This document shows positions 52,796 through 60,689 of a DNA stretch of 64,000 bases, piece by piece; positions within the stretch are counted from its first letter, which is position 1; every line of letters begins with the position of its first letter. The stretch comes from an uncultured Bacteroidales bacterium (GTDB lineage: Bacteria > Bacteroidota > Bacteroidia > Bacteroidales > F082), in assembly GCA_900317055.1 (NCBI GenBank), contig ONFF01000006.1, positions 1-64,000 on the forward strand, written 5' to 3'. The notes beneath the pieces are model-generated. The model searched no databases, had not been told where the DNA came from, and saw nothing but the letters and a program-made list of their open reading frames with translations. A program made the position numbers and the translations under genes.

Positions 52796-52803
52796 TATTT
52801 TTG
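52796..52803 (+). promoter_or_regulatory. -7 element of the orphan antitoxin gene
   Basis: TAttTTTG, 21 bp before the ATG at 52825. Confidence 0.7.
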
Positions 52804-52824
52804 CAGGTGAAAAACCAAAAGACA

Positions 52825-53034
52825 ATGGCTACTGTAACATTACAATATGACGGAAGAAGCGCTGCGATGAAGAAACTCATCGAACTCTTCGTCACCCTCG
52901 GTGGAATCGTGACCGAACAAAAAGAAACGAAACCGAAAAAAGGATCTATCGACGAGGCTATTGCAGAATATCGTGCTGGAAAGACCTACAAGGCAAAAGA
53001 CGCTCACGACCTTATCGAACAATGCTTGAAATGA
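52825..53034 (+). CDS. Antitoxin-like protein with truncated partner
   Basis: A 69-residue protein. The C-terminal part (SIDEAIAEYRAGKTYKAKDA, then HDLIEQCLK) is typical of antitoxins paired with RelE/YafQ-type toxins in Bacteroidota; the N-terminal half could be the dimerisation and DNA-binding part. The stop overlaps an ATG that opens a toxin-like frame, which ends after 12 codons. The antitoxin therefore looks orphaned. It lies just before the second copy of the htpG tail. Confidence 0.75.
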   Translation: MATVTLQYDGRSAAMKKLIELFVTLGGIVTEQKETKPKKGSIDEAIAEYRAGKTYKAKDAHDLIEQCLK

Positions 53035-53069
53035 TGTATGAGATTGAATACACAAGCTTGTTTTGGTAA
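53031..53069 (+). pseudogene. Truncated RelE/YafQ-type toxin remnant
   Basis: The frame begins at an ATG overlapping the antitoxin stop and reads MMYEIEYTSLFW before TAA. The first residues fit the M-YEI-YTS-F start of RelE/YafQ toxins. Nothing toxin-like follows, and the copied htpG tail begins at 53126. Confidence 0.6.
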
Positions 53070-53125
53070 TGATCGATACAGGAACCCATTCTGACATTTT
53101 TGGATAACACAGTTTCGCTTTAATC

Positions 53126-53192
53126 TCGAAGAACTTGCTGAAGGGCAAGGATTTGAGTGAGTTTGTCAAGAGGAATCTTGAGAAGTTATAAT
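53126..53192 (+). repeat. Second copy of the htpG 3' end
   Basis: Sequence encodes SKNLLKGKDLSEFVKRNLEKL and a stop. Three of its five differences from the real htpG end are synonymous; the other two change one Met codon to Leu. It is not preceded by the rest of htpG. Confidence 0.9.
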
Positions 53193-53217
53193 CAAGAATT
53201 GGAGAATTTGCGAAAAA

Positions 53218-53253
53218 GAATCCCCGAAATGCCTTACGGTATTTCGGGGATTC
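53218..53253. terminator. Hairpin terminator upstream of the unknown membrane gene end
   Basis: GAATCCCCGAAAT pairs with ATTTCGGGGATTC around a 10-nt loop and is flanked by A-rich and T-rich tracts. It may act for both converging strands. Confidence 0.75.
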
Positions 53254-53273
53254 TTTATGGTAGTAACGCAGCA

Positions 53274-54683
53274 TCACTTTTCCTCAAAGAATCGGAATGG
53301 AAAACGATAGTAAACCTCTTCTTCTTCATCAGGGGACAATTGAGTCCAATGCTTCATATACCTCTCCATGGCATACTCTTCCTTTAAGTCATTAAGGGCT
53401 TCCATTACCGACGCCATAACAGTTATATATTCACCGTAAAGCATCTCATCGTCCACCTTGAAGCGGATGATATAATTCAAATCTTGTCGAATTAAATCCA
53501 TAAAAATAGTCTTGCACTCCGTTCCCTCCACCAAGGTACCGTTAACATCGTAGGTTTCTGCGCCAAGAGAAGTTACAATGATTTGGTTAGGAATCTCACC
53601 AACACCTTCAACCCATTGCTGATAGATTGAATCGCCATGGAAACGGATGGGCAATCTCATGGTATTCAAGGCCAAAAAGTTATAATACCGTACATCCAAC
53701 TCGCGATGTTTGGGCACGACAGCATATTGAATCCTGTAGAACCGAATATCAGCGAGTACCTGCAACACCTCATCCACATCCTTCATTTTCACCTTTTTGT
53801 CGATATTCAAACAGCAAGTCAGCAAAGGAATGTCCGCTTCGTTATGGCATAAGCGCCAATCTTCCATTGACCCGGAAAACGTTGGCAAATCCACTATCTT
53901 ACCATCAACTATAACCAGACATTGGGGCTCGGGTTCAACTTTGTCCTGCACCAAATAAACAATCTTGGAAAGCGAAGCACGTTGCATCTTCAGCACAGCA
54001 TCCGTTTCAGGCAATTCCAAATTATACCTATGAGGAACATTTCGACTCAAAAAGGTGTTGTCGAGTGACTTATAGTCAACCACATTGATTCTTGACATGC
54101 CAAATGCGAGGACGGCCACAAGCGCAGCAGACAAAGCTATCCATTTCACGGTTTTTCTCTTGAATGCTTGCCTCATCGCCACCCATGGATGCAAGAATAG
54201 AACAATGATGAGCAAAATGAAAAGATGCTTGAAGTCGGGATACAAGGAAAATGCGTAAAAGGCACCAGGAAAGCTGAAAATGCAGAACCAACATAATAAG
54301 ACCTTCGCAAACCAATACAAGAAATACCAATTCAGATTACGCTGGCCGTTGACAATCTGCACCGCCCAACGATGTCTCTGTTCGAAAAATCTTCTTGGAC
54401 CATCAAACCAATAAGCCATACAAAACGACTGAGCCAAAATAACCGAAACAAAAGCGAAAAACAACTGATAGAATGAGCGTTCCTTTTCACTTAGCACCCA
54501 AATGTCAAACTCTGGCGTTACCGTCATCAGGCGAAAAGCCTCCATCATGGCACAAGAAAAGAAATAGAACACAAACGACATGAGGAGTGCAACCACAACC
54601 CCAGACACCAACTTGAAGGTCGACAAGCGAGAACGCAGCGGATGCCAAAAAGCAGCTGCCATTGCCTTCAAAACTCTGTTCAT
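53274..54683 (-). CDS. Multi-pass membrane protein of unknown function
   Basis: A 469-residue protein. The N-terminal half has about five hydrophobic segments (roughly 28-50, 70-92, 125-150, 152-168, 180-198). The C-terminal ~270 residues are soluble and, by the segment count, probably face the periplasm. They contain LVIVDGKIVDLPTF and MKDVDEVLQVLADIRFYRIQ, faintly like the ExbD/TolR fold, but I do not assign it. Its first eight codons (MNRVLKAM) and its 5' leader match those of the FISUMP lipoprotein genes, although it has no lipobox. This suggests the gene sits behind a copied leader. It is more AT-rich than the core genes. Confidence 0.7.
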   Translation of the reverse strand: MNRVLKAMAAAFWHPLRSRLSTFKLVSGVVVALLMSFVFYFFSCAMMEAFRLMTVTPEFDIWVLSEKERSFYQLFFAFVSVILAQSFCMAYWFDGPRRFFEQRHRWAVQIVNGQRNLNWYFLYWFAKVLLCWFCIFSFPGAFYAFSLYPDFKHLFILLIIVLFLHPWVAMRQAFKRKTVKWIALSAALVAVLAFGMSRINVVDYKSLDNTFLSRNVPHRYNLELPETDAVLKMQRASLSKIVYLVQDKVEPEPQCLVIVDGKIVDLPTFSGSMEDWRLCHNEADIPLLTCCLNIDKKVKMKDVDEVLQVLADIRFYRIQYAVVPKHRELDVRYYNFLALNTMRLPIRFHGDSIYQQWVEGVGEIPNQIIVTSLGAETYDVNGTLVEGTECKTIFMDLIRQDLNYIIRFKVDDEMLYGEYITVMASVMEALNDLKEEYAMERYMKHWTQLSPDEEEEVYYRFPFRFFEEK

Positions 54684-54760
54684 ATCGATTCTGTTTTAGT
54701 TGTTTGACATTGCAAAGAAACAAAAAAAGCGTGATTTGGCAAGGTTGAAATGCAGAATTA
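54684..54760 (-). promoter_or_regulatory. Repeated leader/promoter cassette, copy 2
   Basis: Near-identical to 52707-52785, with TTtcTTTG at 54713-54720. It drives the membrane protein gene. Confidence 0.75.
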
Positions 54761-54767
54761 TACAATT

Positions 54768-54883
54768 AGTGTTTTCAAACACTATTTTTATTATTGATTT
54801 AGTATTTTTAAACATTACTTTATACAATATTTTAGTGTTTTTAAACATTATTTTCAGCAAAATACTTGTGTTTCGAAATATTA
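54768..54883. promoter_or_regulatory. Four-site operator-like array with 33-bp period
   Basis: Related palindromic motifs start at 54768 (AGTGTTTTCAAACACT, perfect), 54801, 54834 and 54867, spaced exactly 33 bp, about three helical turns. The last site overlaps the -33 region of the promoter at 54888-54895. This fits cooperative binding by a repressor or activator of the ATPase gene. Confidence 0.65.
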
Positions 54884-54887
54884 TTTG

Positions 54888-54895
54888 TACCTTTG
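54888..54895 (+). promoter_or_regulatory. -7 element of the DUF4143 ATPase gene
   Basis: TAccTTTG, 18 bp before the ATG at 54914 and 5 bp after the 33-bp array. Confidence 0.75.
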
Positions 54896-54913
54896 CGGCA
54901 AAATACAACTACC

Positions 54914-56116
54914 ATGAACTCAATTGAATATCTTCAAAAGGTCTTGGACAGGAAGCTGCAAGCCACTTCCACTGACTTCAAACGATACCTGTTTGAAAAA
55001 ATCGACTGGAGAGACCGACTCATCGGCATCAAAGGACCGAAAGGCACGGGCAAGTCCACGCTGATGCTCCAGCACATCAAGGAAACTTTTCCCGACACTT
55101 CGGAAGTGCTGTATGCTTCGTTGGACGACCTGTGGTTTGCGACACACGCTTTTGCGGATATGGTGGAGGACTATTATGCCTATGGCGGTCGCTATCTTTT
55201 CCTTGACGAGATTCATTATTTGGATTCTTGGCAGACCGTACTGAAGAACCTCAATGACAACTACCCAGGGCTTTATGTCGCCTACACGGGCTCGTCAATG
55301 CTCAAGATGGAGAAAGGCAAAGGCGACCTTTCAAGAAGGCTGATGGAATACACCCTGACGGGACTCTCGTTCCGCGAATACCTGAAGTTTGAAGGCATCA
55401 AGGACATCCCCGTCATCGAGTTGAAGGACTTGCTGAAAAAGCACAAGAGCATCGCCATGGAAATCATCAGCGACGGCTTCAAGGTTTTGCCTGCTTTCGT
55501 CCAATATCTGAAGATAGGGTATTATCCTTTCTACAAAGACATTTACGGTGGGTATGCCAACCGCTTGAAGAAGGTGGTCAACCACATCCTGGAGAACGAT
55601 TACGCAGTAATCGAAAACGTGGAGCAATCCACCATCAAGAAAGCCAAGAAGATGTTCATGATTTTGGCCGAACAGGTGCCACAGAAGCCCAACATGTCGG
55701 AGCTTTACCGCGAGTTGGACACCGACCGCAACCAAGGGCTGAAGATGCTGTTTGCCTTGGAAAAGGCAGGGCTGCTCTCTTTGCTCACCGACACGCCCAG
55801 AAAGCTGTCGGACCTGTCGCGACCAGAAAAGATCTACCTCAACAACACCAACCTCATGAACGCTTTCACAATGCAGCCCAACATCGGCACAATGCGTGAG
55901 TTGTTCTTCTTCAACCAGTTAAGTCAATCGCATCAGGTGACCTATCCACCAAAGGGTGATTTCCTTGTGGACGGGAAATACCTCTTTGAAGTGGGCGGGC
56001 GCAAGAAAAGCTTCGACCAAATCAAGGACATCCCCAATAGTTATTTGGCCATCGACGAAACCGAGGTGGGCTTTGGAAACAAAATCCCGCTTTGGATGTT
56101 CGGATTGCTTTACTAA
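54914..56116 (+). CDS. AAA+ ATPase with DUF4143-type C-terminus
   Basis: A 400-residue P-loop ATPase. Walker A is GPKGTGKST (41-49), Walker B FLDEIHYL (96-103, Asp98 and Glu99), with a sensor-type YTGSSML. The C-terminal ~150 residues fit DUF4143, including a nuclease-like fold end (DFLVDGKYLFEVGGRKKS). Such proteins are common accessory ATPases in Bacteroidota; the role is unsettled. I start at 54914, after the promoter. The upstream palindromic array suggests dedicated control. A terminator follows at 56121. Confidence 0.85.
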   Translation: MNSIEYLQKVLDRKLQATSTDFKRYLFEKIDWRDRLIGIKGPKGTGKSTLMLQHIKETFPDTSEVLYASLDDLWFATHAFADMVEDYYAYGGRYLFLDEIHYLDSWQTVLKNLNDNYPGLYVAYTGSSMLKMEKGKGDLSRRLMEYTLTGLSFREYLKFEGIKDIPVIELKDLLKKHKSIAMEIISDGFKVLPAFVQYLKIGYYPFYKDIYGGYANRLKKVVNHILENDYAVIENVEQSTIKKAKKMFMILAEQVPQKPNMSELYRELDTDRNQGLKMLFALEKAGLLSLLTDTPRKLSDLSRPEKIYLNNTNLMNAFTMQPNIGTMRELFFFNQLSQSHQVTYPPKGDFLVDGKYLFEVGGRKKSFDQIKDIPNSYLAIDETEVGFGNKIPLWMFGLLY

Positions 56117-56120
56117 TGAA

Positions 56121-56168
56121 AAAGCCGCAGCAAGGCATGTATTTGCATGACTGCGGCTTTACTTTTTT
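56121..56168. terminator. Terminator after the DUF4143 ATPase gene
   Basis: AAAGCCGCAG (56121-56130) with CTGCGGCTTT (56151-56160), followed by a T-rich tract; it also lies just past the end of the converging FISUMP gene. Confidence 0.75.
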
Positions 56169-56177
56169 CTTTAGCAC

Positions 56178-56921
56178 TTACTTTTTCGAACAAACCGCCC
56201 GCACCGTTTGTCCCCGGTTGCGGTCGCTGCTGCCGCAGAGATGGCATTGGAACGAATTGAAATGGAAACCCCAAGCACGGTACGGATACTCCATGTTGAG
56301 TGTGACCGACCAATAGACACCCAAGTCTGCGTCATTAAGTTCGCCATTCCAATAGTAGCCTGCTGCCGGCAAAAAAAGGCTGTTGCCGTTCGGGGCAGTA
56401 AAGCACCACCCATTCACGCCATTCTGGGTTGTCCATACGCTGGTCGTGTTATGGAACATCTCTTCCCATTCTTCTATGGTAGGCGTGCGCCAGGCAGTGT
56501 CCCAAACGATCGAAGCCACATCGTCATCAGGTTCCAAAAGGGTCAGGTTGTCGACAAATCCGTTGAGTCCAAATACCGAGTCGGTGCAGTATTTGTTCAG
56601 CTCATAACGCTCATGAAAGAAGCGACCATATTTATAGCTTTTCCAATCATAGAATTCCTTTGGCTCGGTCTCACCCCAGGCAAAGTAATCACCATAGCCT
56701 TCGGGAATATCAGCTCCTACATTGCAAGTCGCCCACAGCGTGCCGCTCGGCAGACCAAGGTCGACATAATCATGACCATTGATACTTCCGTTATCATCAA
56801 CAATACTATCGTTTGGGCCGCTGTTGTCCCCTCCATTGTTCGGGTCATCGGGTTTCGTACAACTTGCCACAAAAACCAGCGTTAACATTATGGCTACCAA
56901 AGTCTTCAAAGCCCTGTTCAT
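56178..56921 (-). CDS. FISUMP-domain lipoprotein 2
   Basis: A 247-residue lipoprotein (lipobox VASC, Cys ~21) close to the protein at 51990-52706: MNRALKTL signal, CTKPDDPNN linker, GHDYVDLGLPSGTLWATC, EGYGDYFAWGETEPKEF, WDTAWRTPTIEEWEEMF, LFLPAAGYYW and a final QTVRAVCSKK. The linker is longer and Asp/Asn-rich. The function is unknown. It may be co-transcribed with the gene 86 bp upstream. Its own leader is only weakly like the repeated cassette (CGAAGAAA at 56948). Confidence 0.85.
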   Translation of the reverse strand: MNRALKTLVAIMLTLVFVASCTKPDDPNNGGDNSGPNDSIVDDNGSINGHDYVDLGLPSGTLWATCNVGADIPEGYGDYFAWGETEPKEFYDWKSYKYGRFFHERYELNKYCTDSVFGLNGFVDNLTLLEPDDDVASIVWDTAWRTPTIEEWEEMFHNTTSVWTTQNGVNGWCFTAPNGNSLFLPAAGYYWNGELNDADLGVYWSVTLNMEYPYRAWGFHFNSFQCHLCGSSDRNRGQTVRAVCSKK

Positions 56922-57006
56922 CTCAATAGGTTTTTGTTTAAATCATGCGAAGAAAAATCTCGAGCCAAGCAAATCATCCATTCGAAGTCGGGCTTTTCTT
57001 CTTTCA

Positions 57007-58497
57007 TCACTGTACGTTTTGAACCAACCGGACGGAACAGCCAATATAGCGGGCATAAGAACTACAATAATGATAATACAATTGTAAAGTATATGCACAA
57101 GGATTATAATAATTGTAATAATACGTTGTTGACCAATAACACCCTTCACTATTGACCCCAGATATCCTTATTGAGCGTCGTGTTCCAGCAGCAGGCAAAA
57201 ACACCGCCCCTTTTGATTCCAAAACAGCCCAATCTGACGCAGAAATAACATTATCACTATAATTGTAATAGAAATTCTCTGTATTAATCCCGTTTAATAA
57301 ATATGTAGACAGACTCCAATTGTCAGGAAGAAGAATCATGCCATTTATCTCATTCACTTGAGCATAAGCATAGCGTGCTCCAGAAGCTGTACTACGGGTA
57401 TTTATCACATAATCCCATTCGGCTTGAGACAAAGTGCGCCACAATCCAGCTTGATTTCCTCCATTACTAATAGCATTGTATACGCCCCAATCCCCATTTG
57501 CATATAAACCTGTCAAATTATGTTCTGCTGGACCATAATACTCACTGGAATAATCATTATAATCCCATGGATTAAAGCATGCCCAAAAACCACCAGCCCA
57601 TCCGCTAGTTGCCCAACCAAACAAGTCAATCCAGCCGCTATAAGTAGAAGAGATGAATTCATTGTTCTCACCAATAATATCATACTGATGTTCAGCAAAT
57701 CTCCATGTATTTGTGGAAGCTTGATATTGAAGATTTCCAGGAGAGAACCATACCTTATTACTGGAACTTACAGAAAACACCCCATTATAAGTTGTAAAAC
57801 TCACTTCTTCACCGTAAGCAGTGCCCACACTATTAGTTGCATAAGCGCGCACATAATAAGTTGTCCCTGCAGTTAATCCGCTCATGTTGGCCGTGAAAAT
57901 GCCAGCACCCGTCCCACAGCTTGTGACATTGCCATTCACCGTAGGTTGATGATTTGTACTCCAACAAATGCCACGTTCCGTTACAGACGCACCACCTTCT
58001 GAGGTCACATTGCCACTAACAGAAGCTGAATTCTCCGAAATATTGGTCGCTTGATAGGTGGTCACTACTGGAAGGTCGGTAGAGTCGCCTCCGTTATCAC
58101 CACCTCCCCCATTGTCACCGCCAGAGGTTAGGGTGGTGAAACTGGACTGCCCACCATAGCCGATTCCAACATTGTTAATGGCGTATGCACGTACATAATA
58201 AGTGGTGGCGGCCTCTAGACCCGTGATAACACACGTAAAAGAGCCCACACCCATGCCAGAGGTCAGATGATTGTCGCCCACGGTCGGCATTGAGGACTTG
58301 CTCCAGCACACACCTCTCTCAACCACTGAGCTTCCACCATCGGATGTTACAATGCCGCCAGCTGTGACCGAACTGCTGGTCAAATTGGTCACCTGAGAGG
58401 TCTCCACCTCTGCTTTTTTCTCTTTTTTGCATCCTACGGCAAACAGAGCTACCGTTATTAGCAATATGGCTGTCATAGCCTTTAAAGTCCTGTTCAT
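57007..58497 (-). CDS. FISUMP-like lipoprotein 3 with two Ig/FN3-like domains
   Basis: A 496-residue lipoprotein (lipobox AVGC, Cys ~23). Two related ~90-residue beta domains come first: SSVTAGGIVTSDGGSSVVER to TTYYVRAYAINNVGIGYGG, and SASVSGNVTSEGGASVTERG to TTYYVRAYATNSVGTAYGE. They are joined by a Gly-rich linker. The C-terminal ~260 residues form a FISUMP-type domain (KVWFSPGNLQYQASTNTWRF, LFGWATSGWAGG, SQAEWDYVI, VFLPAAGTRR and a final CSVRLV). A surface adhesin or sheath role is possible. The end is AT-rich. Leader copy 3 lies upstream. Confidence 0.82.
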   Translation of the reverse strand: MNRTLKAMTAILLITVALFAVGCKKEKKAEVETSQVTNLTSSSVTAGGIVTSDGGSSVVERGVCWSKSSMPTVGDNHLTSGMGVGSFTCVITGLEAATTYYVRAYAINNVGIGYGGQSSFTTLTSGGDNGGGGDNGGDSTDLPVVTTYQATNISENSASVSGNVTSEGGASVTERGICWSTNHQPTVNGNVTSCGTGAGIFTANMSGLTAGTTYYVRAYATNSVGTAYGEEVSFTTYNGVFSVSSSNKVWFSPGNLQYQASTNTWRFAEHQYDIIGENNEFISSTYSGWIDLFGWATSGWAGGFWACFNPWDYNDYSSEYYGPAEHNLTGLYANGDWGVYNAISNGGNQAGLWRTLSQAEWDYVINTRSTASGARYAYAQVNEINGMILLPDNWSLSTYLLNGINTENFYYNYSDNVISASDWAVLESKGAVFLPAAGTRRSIRISGVNSEGCYWSTTYYYNYYNPCAYTLQLYYHYCSSYARYIGCSVRLVQNVQ

Positions 58498-58570
58498 AGT
58501 GATTGAGTTTTAATTGTTTGGATTTGCAAAGAAACAAAAAAAAGCACGACAAAACAAGCATCAAATGCGG
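58498..58570 (-). promoter_or_regulatory. Repeated leader/promoter cassette, copy 3 (diverged)
   Basis: TTtcTTTG at 58527-58534 and the same order of blocks as in 52707-52785, with more differences. Confidence 0.65.
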
Positions 58571-58586
58571 AATTGTGAAAAATGTT

Positions 58587-58594
58587 TATTTTTG
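58587..58594 (+). promoter_or_regulatory. -7 element of the TPM genes
   Basis: TAttTTTG, 18 bp before the ATG at 58613. Confidence 0.75.
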
Positions 58595-58612
58595 CACTCA
58601 AATGAAAACATC

Positions 58613-59056
58613 ATGTCAAACGCCATAACCATATTGAACCGAGAGGAAGACCAACGCGTTGTGGAAGCTATCCGACAAGCCGAACGCAACACTTCGGGCG
58701 AGATTAAGGTACATATCGAGAACCGCTGCAAGGGCGATGTGGAGCAACGCAGTCTTTTCATTTTCGACAAATTGAAACTCAACGAAACCCAACTGCGCAA
58801 CGGCGTGCTCATCTATTTGGCCGTCAAGGACCACAAATTCGCCATCCTCGGTGACAAAGGCATCAACAATGTGGTGGAAGACGGCTTCTGGAACGATGTG
58901 AAAGACTTGATGCTGAGCCACTTCAAGGAAGGTCGCTTCGCAGAAGGCCTCGAGCAAGGCATTATGCGCTGCGGCGAGAAACTGAAAGCCTATTTCCCCT
59001 ACCAATCCGATGACATCAATGAAATTCCCGACGATATTTCCTATGAGAACAACTGA
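58613..59056 (+). CDS. TPM-domain protein, cytoplasmic-type (YgcG-related)
   Basis: A 147-residue protein with a TPM (YgcG) fold. VEAIRQAERNTSGEIKVHIE is the typical start, followed by RNGVLIYLAVKDHKFAILGD and a helical C-terminal part (FKEGRFAEGLEQGIMRCGEKL). No signal peptide or membrane segment is seen. It overlaps the next TPM gene by 14 bp, so the two are translated together. The TPM domain is linked to membrane stress and photosystem repair in plants; the bacterial role is unclear. LemA, often beside such genes, is absent here. Confidence 0.85.
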   Translation: MSNAITILNREEDQRVVEAIRQAERNTSGEIKVHIENRCKGDVEQRSLFIFDKLKLNETQLRNGVLIYLAVKDHKFAILGDKGINNVVEDGFWNDVKDLMLSHFKEGRFAEGLEQGIMRCGEKLKAYFPYQSDDINEIPDDISYENN

Positions 59057-59807
59057 ACGATACAGCTGGCTGCTATGCCTTATGCTTGTGCTGTTTTTTG
59101 GCACAGGCTTGAAGGCACAATTGCCGAGTCCACCCTACCCGCCACGCCTCGTGAACGACTACACGGGTACTTTGAGTGCATCGCAAATCAGCACCTTGGA
59201 GCGCAAGTTGGTGGCCTACAACGACAGCACCTCCACCCAAATCCTCGTCCTGCTTGTCAACGACCTGCAAGGTTACAGTGTTGAACAATACGCCACAGAG
59301 ATCGGGCACAGTTGGGGAGTGGGGCAAAAGGGCAAGAATAATGGCGCAGTCATTCTAGTCAAGCCCAAAAAAGGCAGCGAAAGAGGCCAAGTCAACATCA
59401 GTCCTGGCTACGGCATGGAGGAATATGTCACCGACGCCACGGCCAAGCGCATCATCGAGAAAGAGATGATTCCCGCCTTCAAGGAAAACGACTACTACAC
59501 TGGCATCAACAATGCCGTCAACGTCATCATGGACCTCTGCTCGGGCAAGTTTTCCCAAGATGAATATGCTGACGGAGACGGTTTCCCCTTATGGCTTATT
59601 ATCCTCTTTATCATCGCTATCATGGTCGTTTTCTCCAAGTTCTCCGGCGGTGGACAGAACTACTCTGGTGGCGGCACTCGCACCATCTGGATTCCCATGG
59701 GCGGAGGATTTGGTGGCGGAGGATTTGGCGGTGGAGGCCACAGTGGCGGCTTCGGAGGCTTCGGCGGCGGCGGTTTCGGTGGCGGCGGCGCCTCGGGGAG
59801 TTGGTAA
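59043..59807 (+). CDS. TPM-domain membrane protein with Gly-rich tail
   Basis: A 254-residue exported TPM (YgcG) protein. Signal peptide (about 10-26), then the TPM domain (VNDYTGTLSASQISTLERKL, GQKGKNNGAVILVKP, SPGYGMEEYVTDATAKRII), one membrane helix (about 182-200) and a Gly/Phe-rich C-terminus (GGGFGGGGFGGGG blocks, ~205-254). The architecture matches YgcG-type proteins. It follows a cytoplasmic TPM paralogue with overlap. Confidence 0.88.
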   Translation: MRTTERYSWLLCLMLVLFFGTGLKAQLPSPPYPPRLVNDYTGTLSASQISTLERKLVAYNDSTSTQILVLLVNDLQGYSVEQYATEIGHSWGVGQKGKNNGAVILVKPKKGSERGQVNISPGYGMEEYVTDATAKRIIEKEMIPAFKENDYYTGINNAVNVIMDLCSGKFSQDEYADGDGFPLWLIILFIIAIMVVFSKFSGGGQNYSGGGTRTIWIPMGGGFGGGGFGGGGHSGGFGGFGGGGFGGGGASGSW

Positions 59808-59812
59808 ACAGA

Positions 59813-59930
59813 TTCCCTTCGGGAATGGCTATTAGTGTCATGTGATACTGCGGCGGCAAGTGGCACTACAAGCAGTTAACAAGTGTTGCCGCCGCTGGAT
59901 AACCAAACAGAACTCCATTCCCGAAGGGAA
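59813..59930. repeat. Nested inverted-repeat element after the TPM genes
   Basis: Outer arms TTCCCTTCGGGAATGG (59813-59828) and CCATTCCCGAAGGGAA (59915-59930) are perfectly inverted, and inner arms GCGGCGGCAA (59850-59859) and TTGCCGCCGC (59886-59895) likewise. At 118 bp it resembles a small MITE or a folded transcript end. Confidence 0.7.
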
Positions 59931-59951
59931 ACTCAAAAGAAAGACAACAAT

Positions 59952-60629
59952 ATGGATAACCCCATCATAGAAATCAAAAACGCTTCCATCTTCCAGCAGG
60001 AGAACCTTGTCCTTTCCAATGTCAACCTGACGCTGAACAAAGGCGAATTCATCTACCTCATCGGTCGCACGGGAAGCGGAAAGTCCTCATTGCTAAAGAC
60101 TTTGTACGGTGAGTTGCCCGCCCGCGACGGCATCGTGCGCGTAGCCGGTTACGACCTCACCCAACTCAGGAAGAAGGACATCCCCTACTTGCGCCGCAAG
60201 ATTGGCATCGTGTTTCAGGATTTCCAACTGCTCTTCGACCGTAGCGTGGAGAAAAACCTGGAGTTTGTGCTGGGTGCCACGGGTTGGACGGAGAAAGCCG
60301 AGATTTCGCGCCGCATCGATGAGGTGTTGGCCAAAGTGGGACTGAGCGACAAGCGCAAGGTTATGCCCCATCAGATGTCGGGCGGCGAACAGCAAGGCAT
60401 CGCCATCGCCCGCGCCTTGCTCAACGACCCCGATGTCATCCTTGCCGATGAACCCACCGGCAACCTCGACCCAGACACTACTTTGGAAGTGATGAAACTC
60501 TTACGCAATATCAGCGAGAACGGCCAAGCCGTGCTGATGGCCACGCACAACTATACTTTGATGCAGAAATACCCCTCGCGCATCGCCAATTGCAAGAATG
60601 GGACGGTGGTGTGTTCGGAGATGGAATAG
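59952..60629 (+). CDS. ftsE: FtsE-like ABC ATPase
   Basis: A 225-residue ABC ATPase. Walker A is GRTGSGKSS (38-46), the signature MSGGEQQGIAIARAL and Walker B VILADEPTGNLD. IGIVFQDFQLLFDRSVEKNL matches the FtsE pattern. FtsE works with FtsX at the division septum to control cell-wall hydrolases. No ftsX is adjacent, so the partner is elsewhere or it serves another exporter. The start at 59952 follows the hairpin element. Confidence 0.88.
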   Translation: MDNPIIEIKNASIFQQENLVLSNVNLTLNKGEFIYLIGRTGSGKSSLLKTLYGELPARDGIVRVAGYDLTQLRKKDIPYLRRKIGIVFQDFQLLFDRSVEKNLEFVLGATGWTEKAEISRRIDEVLAKVGLSDKRKVMPHQMSGGEQQGIAIARALLNDPDVILADEPTGNLDPDTTLEVMKLLRNISENGQAVLMATHNYTLMQKYPSRIANCKNGTVVCSEME

Positions 60630-60665
60630 TTTAGAGTTTAGAGTTTAGAGTTTAGAGTTTAGAGT
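60629..60665. repeat. Tandem 7-bp repeat
   Basis: GTTTAGA is repeated five times directly after the ftsE-like stop codon, followed by a GAGAGTTGAGAG stretch. It lies outside coding sequence. Confidence 0.85.
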
Positions 60666-60689
60666 CAGTGGAGAGTTGAGAGTTGTTAG

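Noticed and set aside
54768..54883. CRISPR-like array
   Set aside because: Units are only ~17 bp with ~16-bp spacers, there are four, the core is palindromic and no cas gene is near; an operator array fits better.
60629..60665. Phase-variable tandem repeat
   Set aside because: The 7-bp repeats lie after the stop codon of the ftsE-like gene and not in a promoter or frame.
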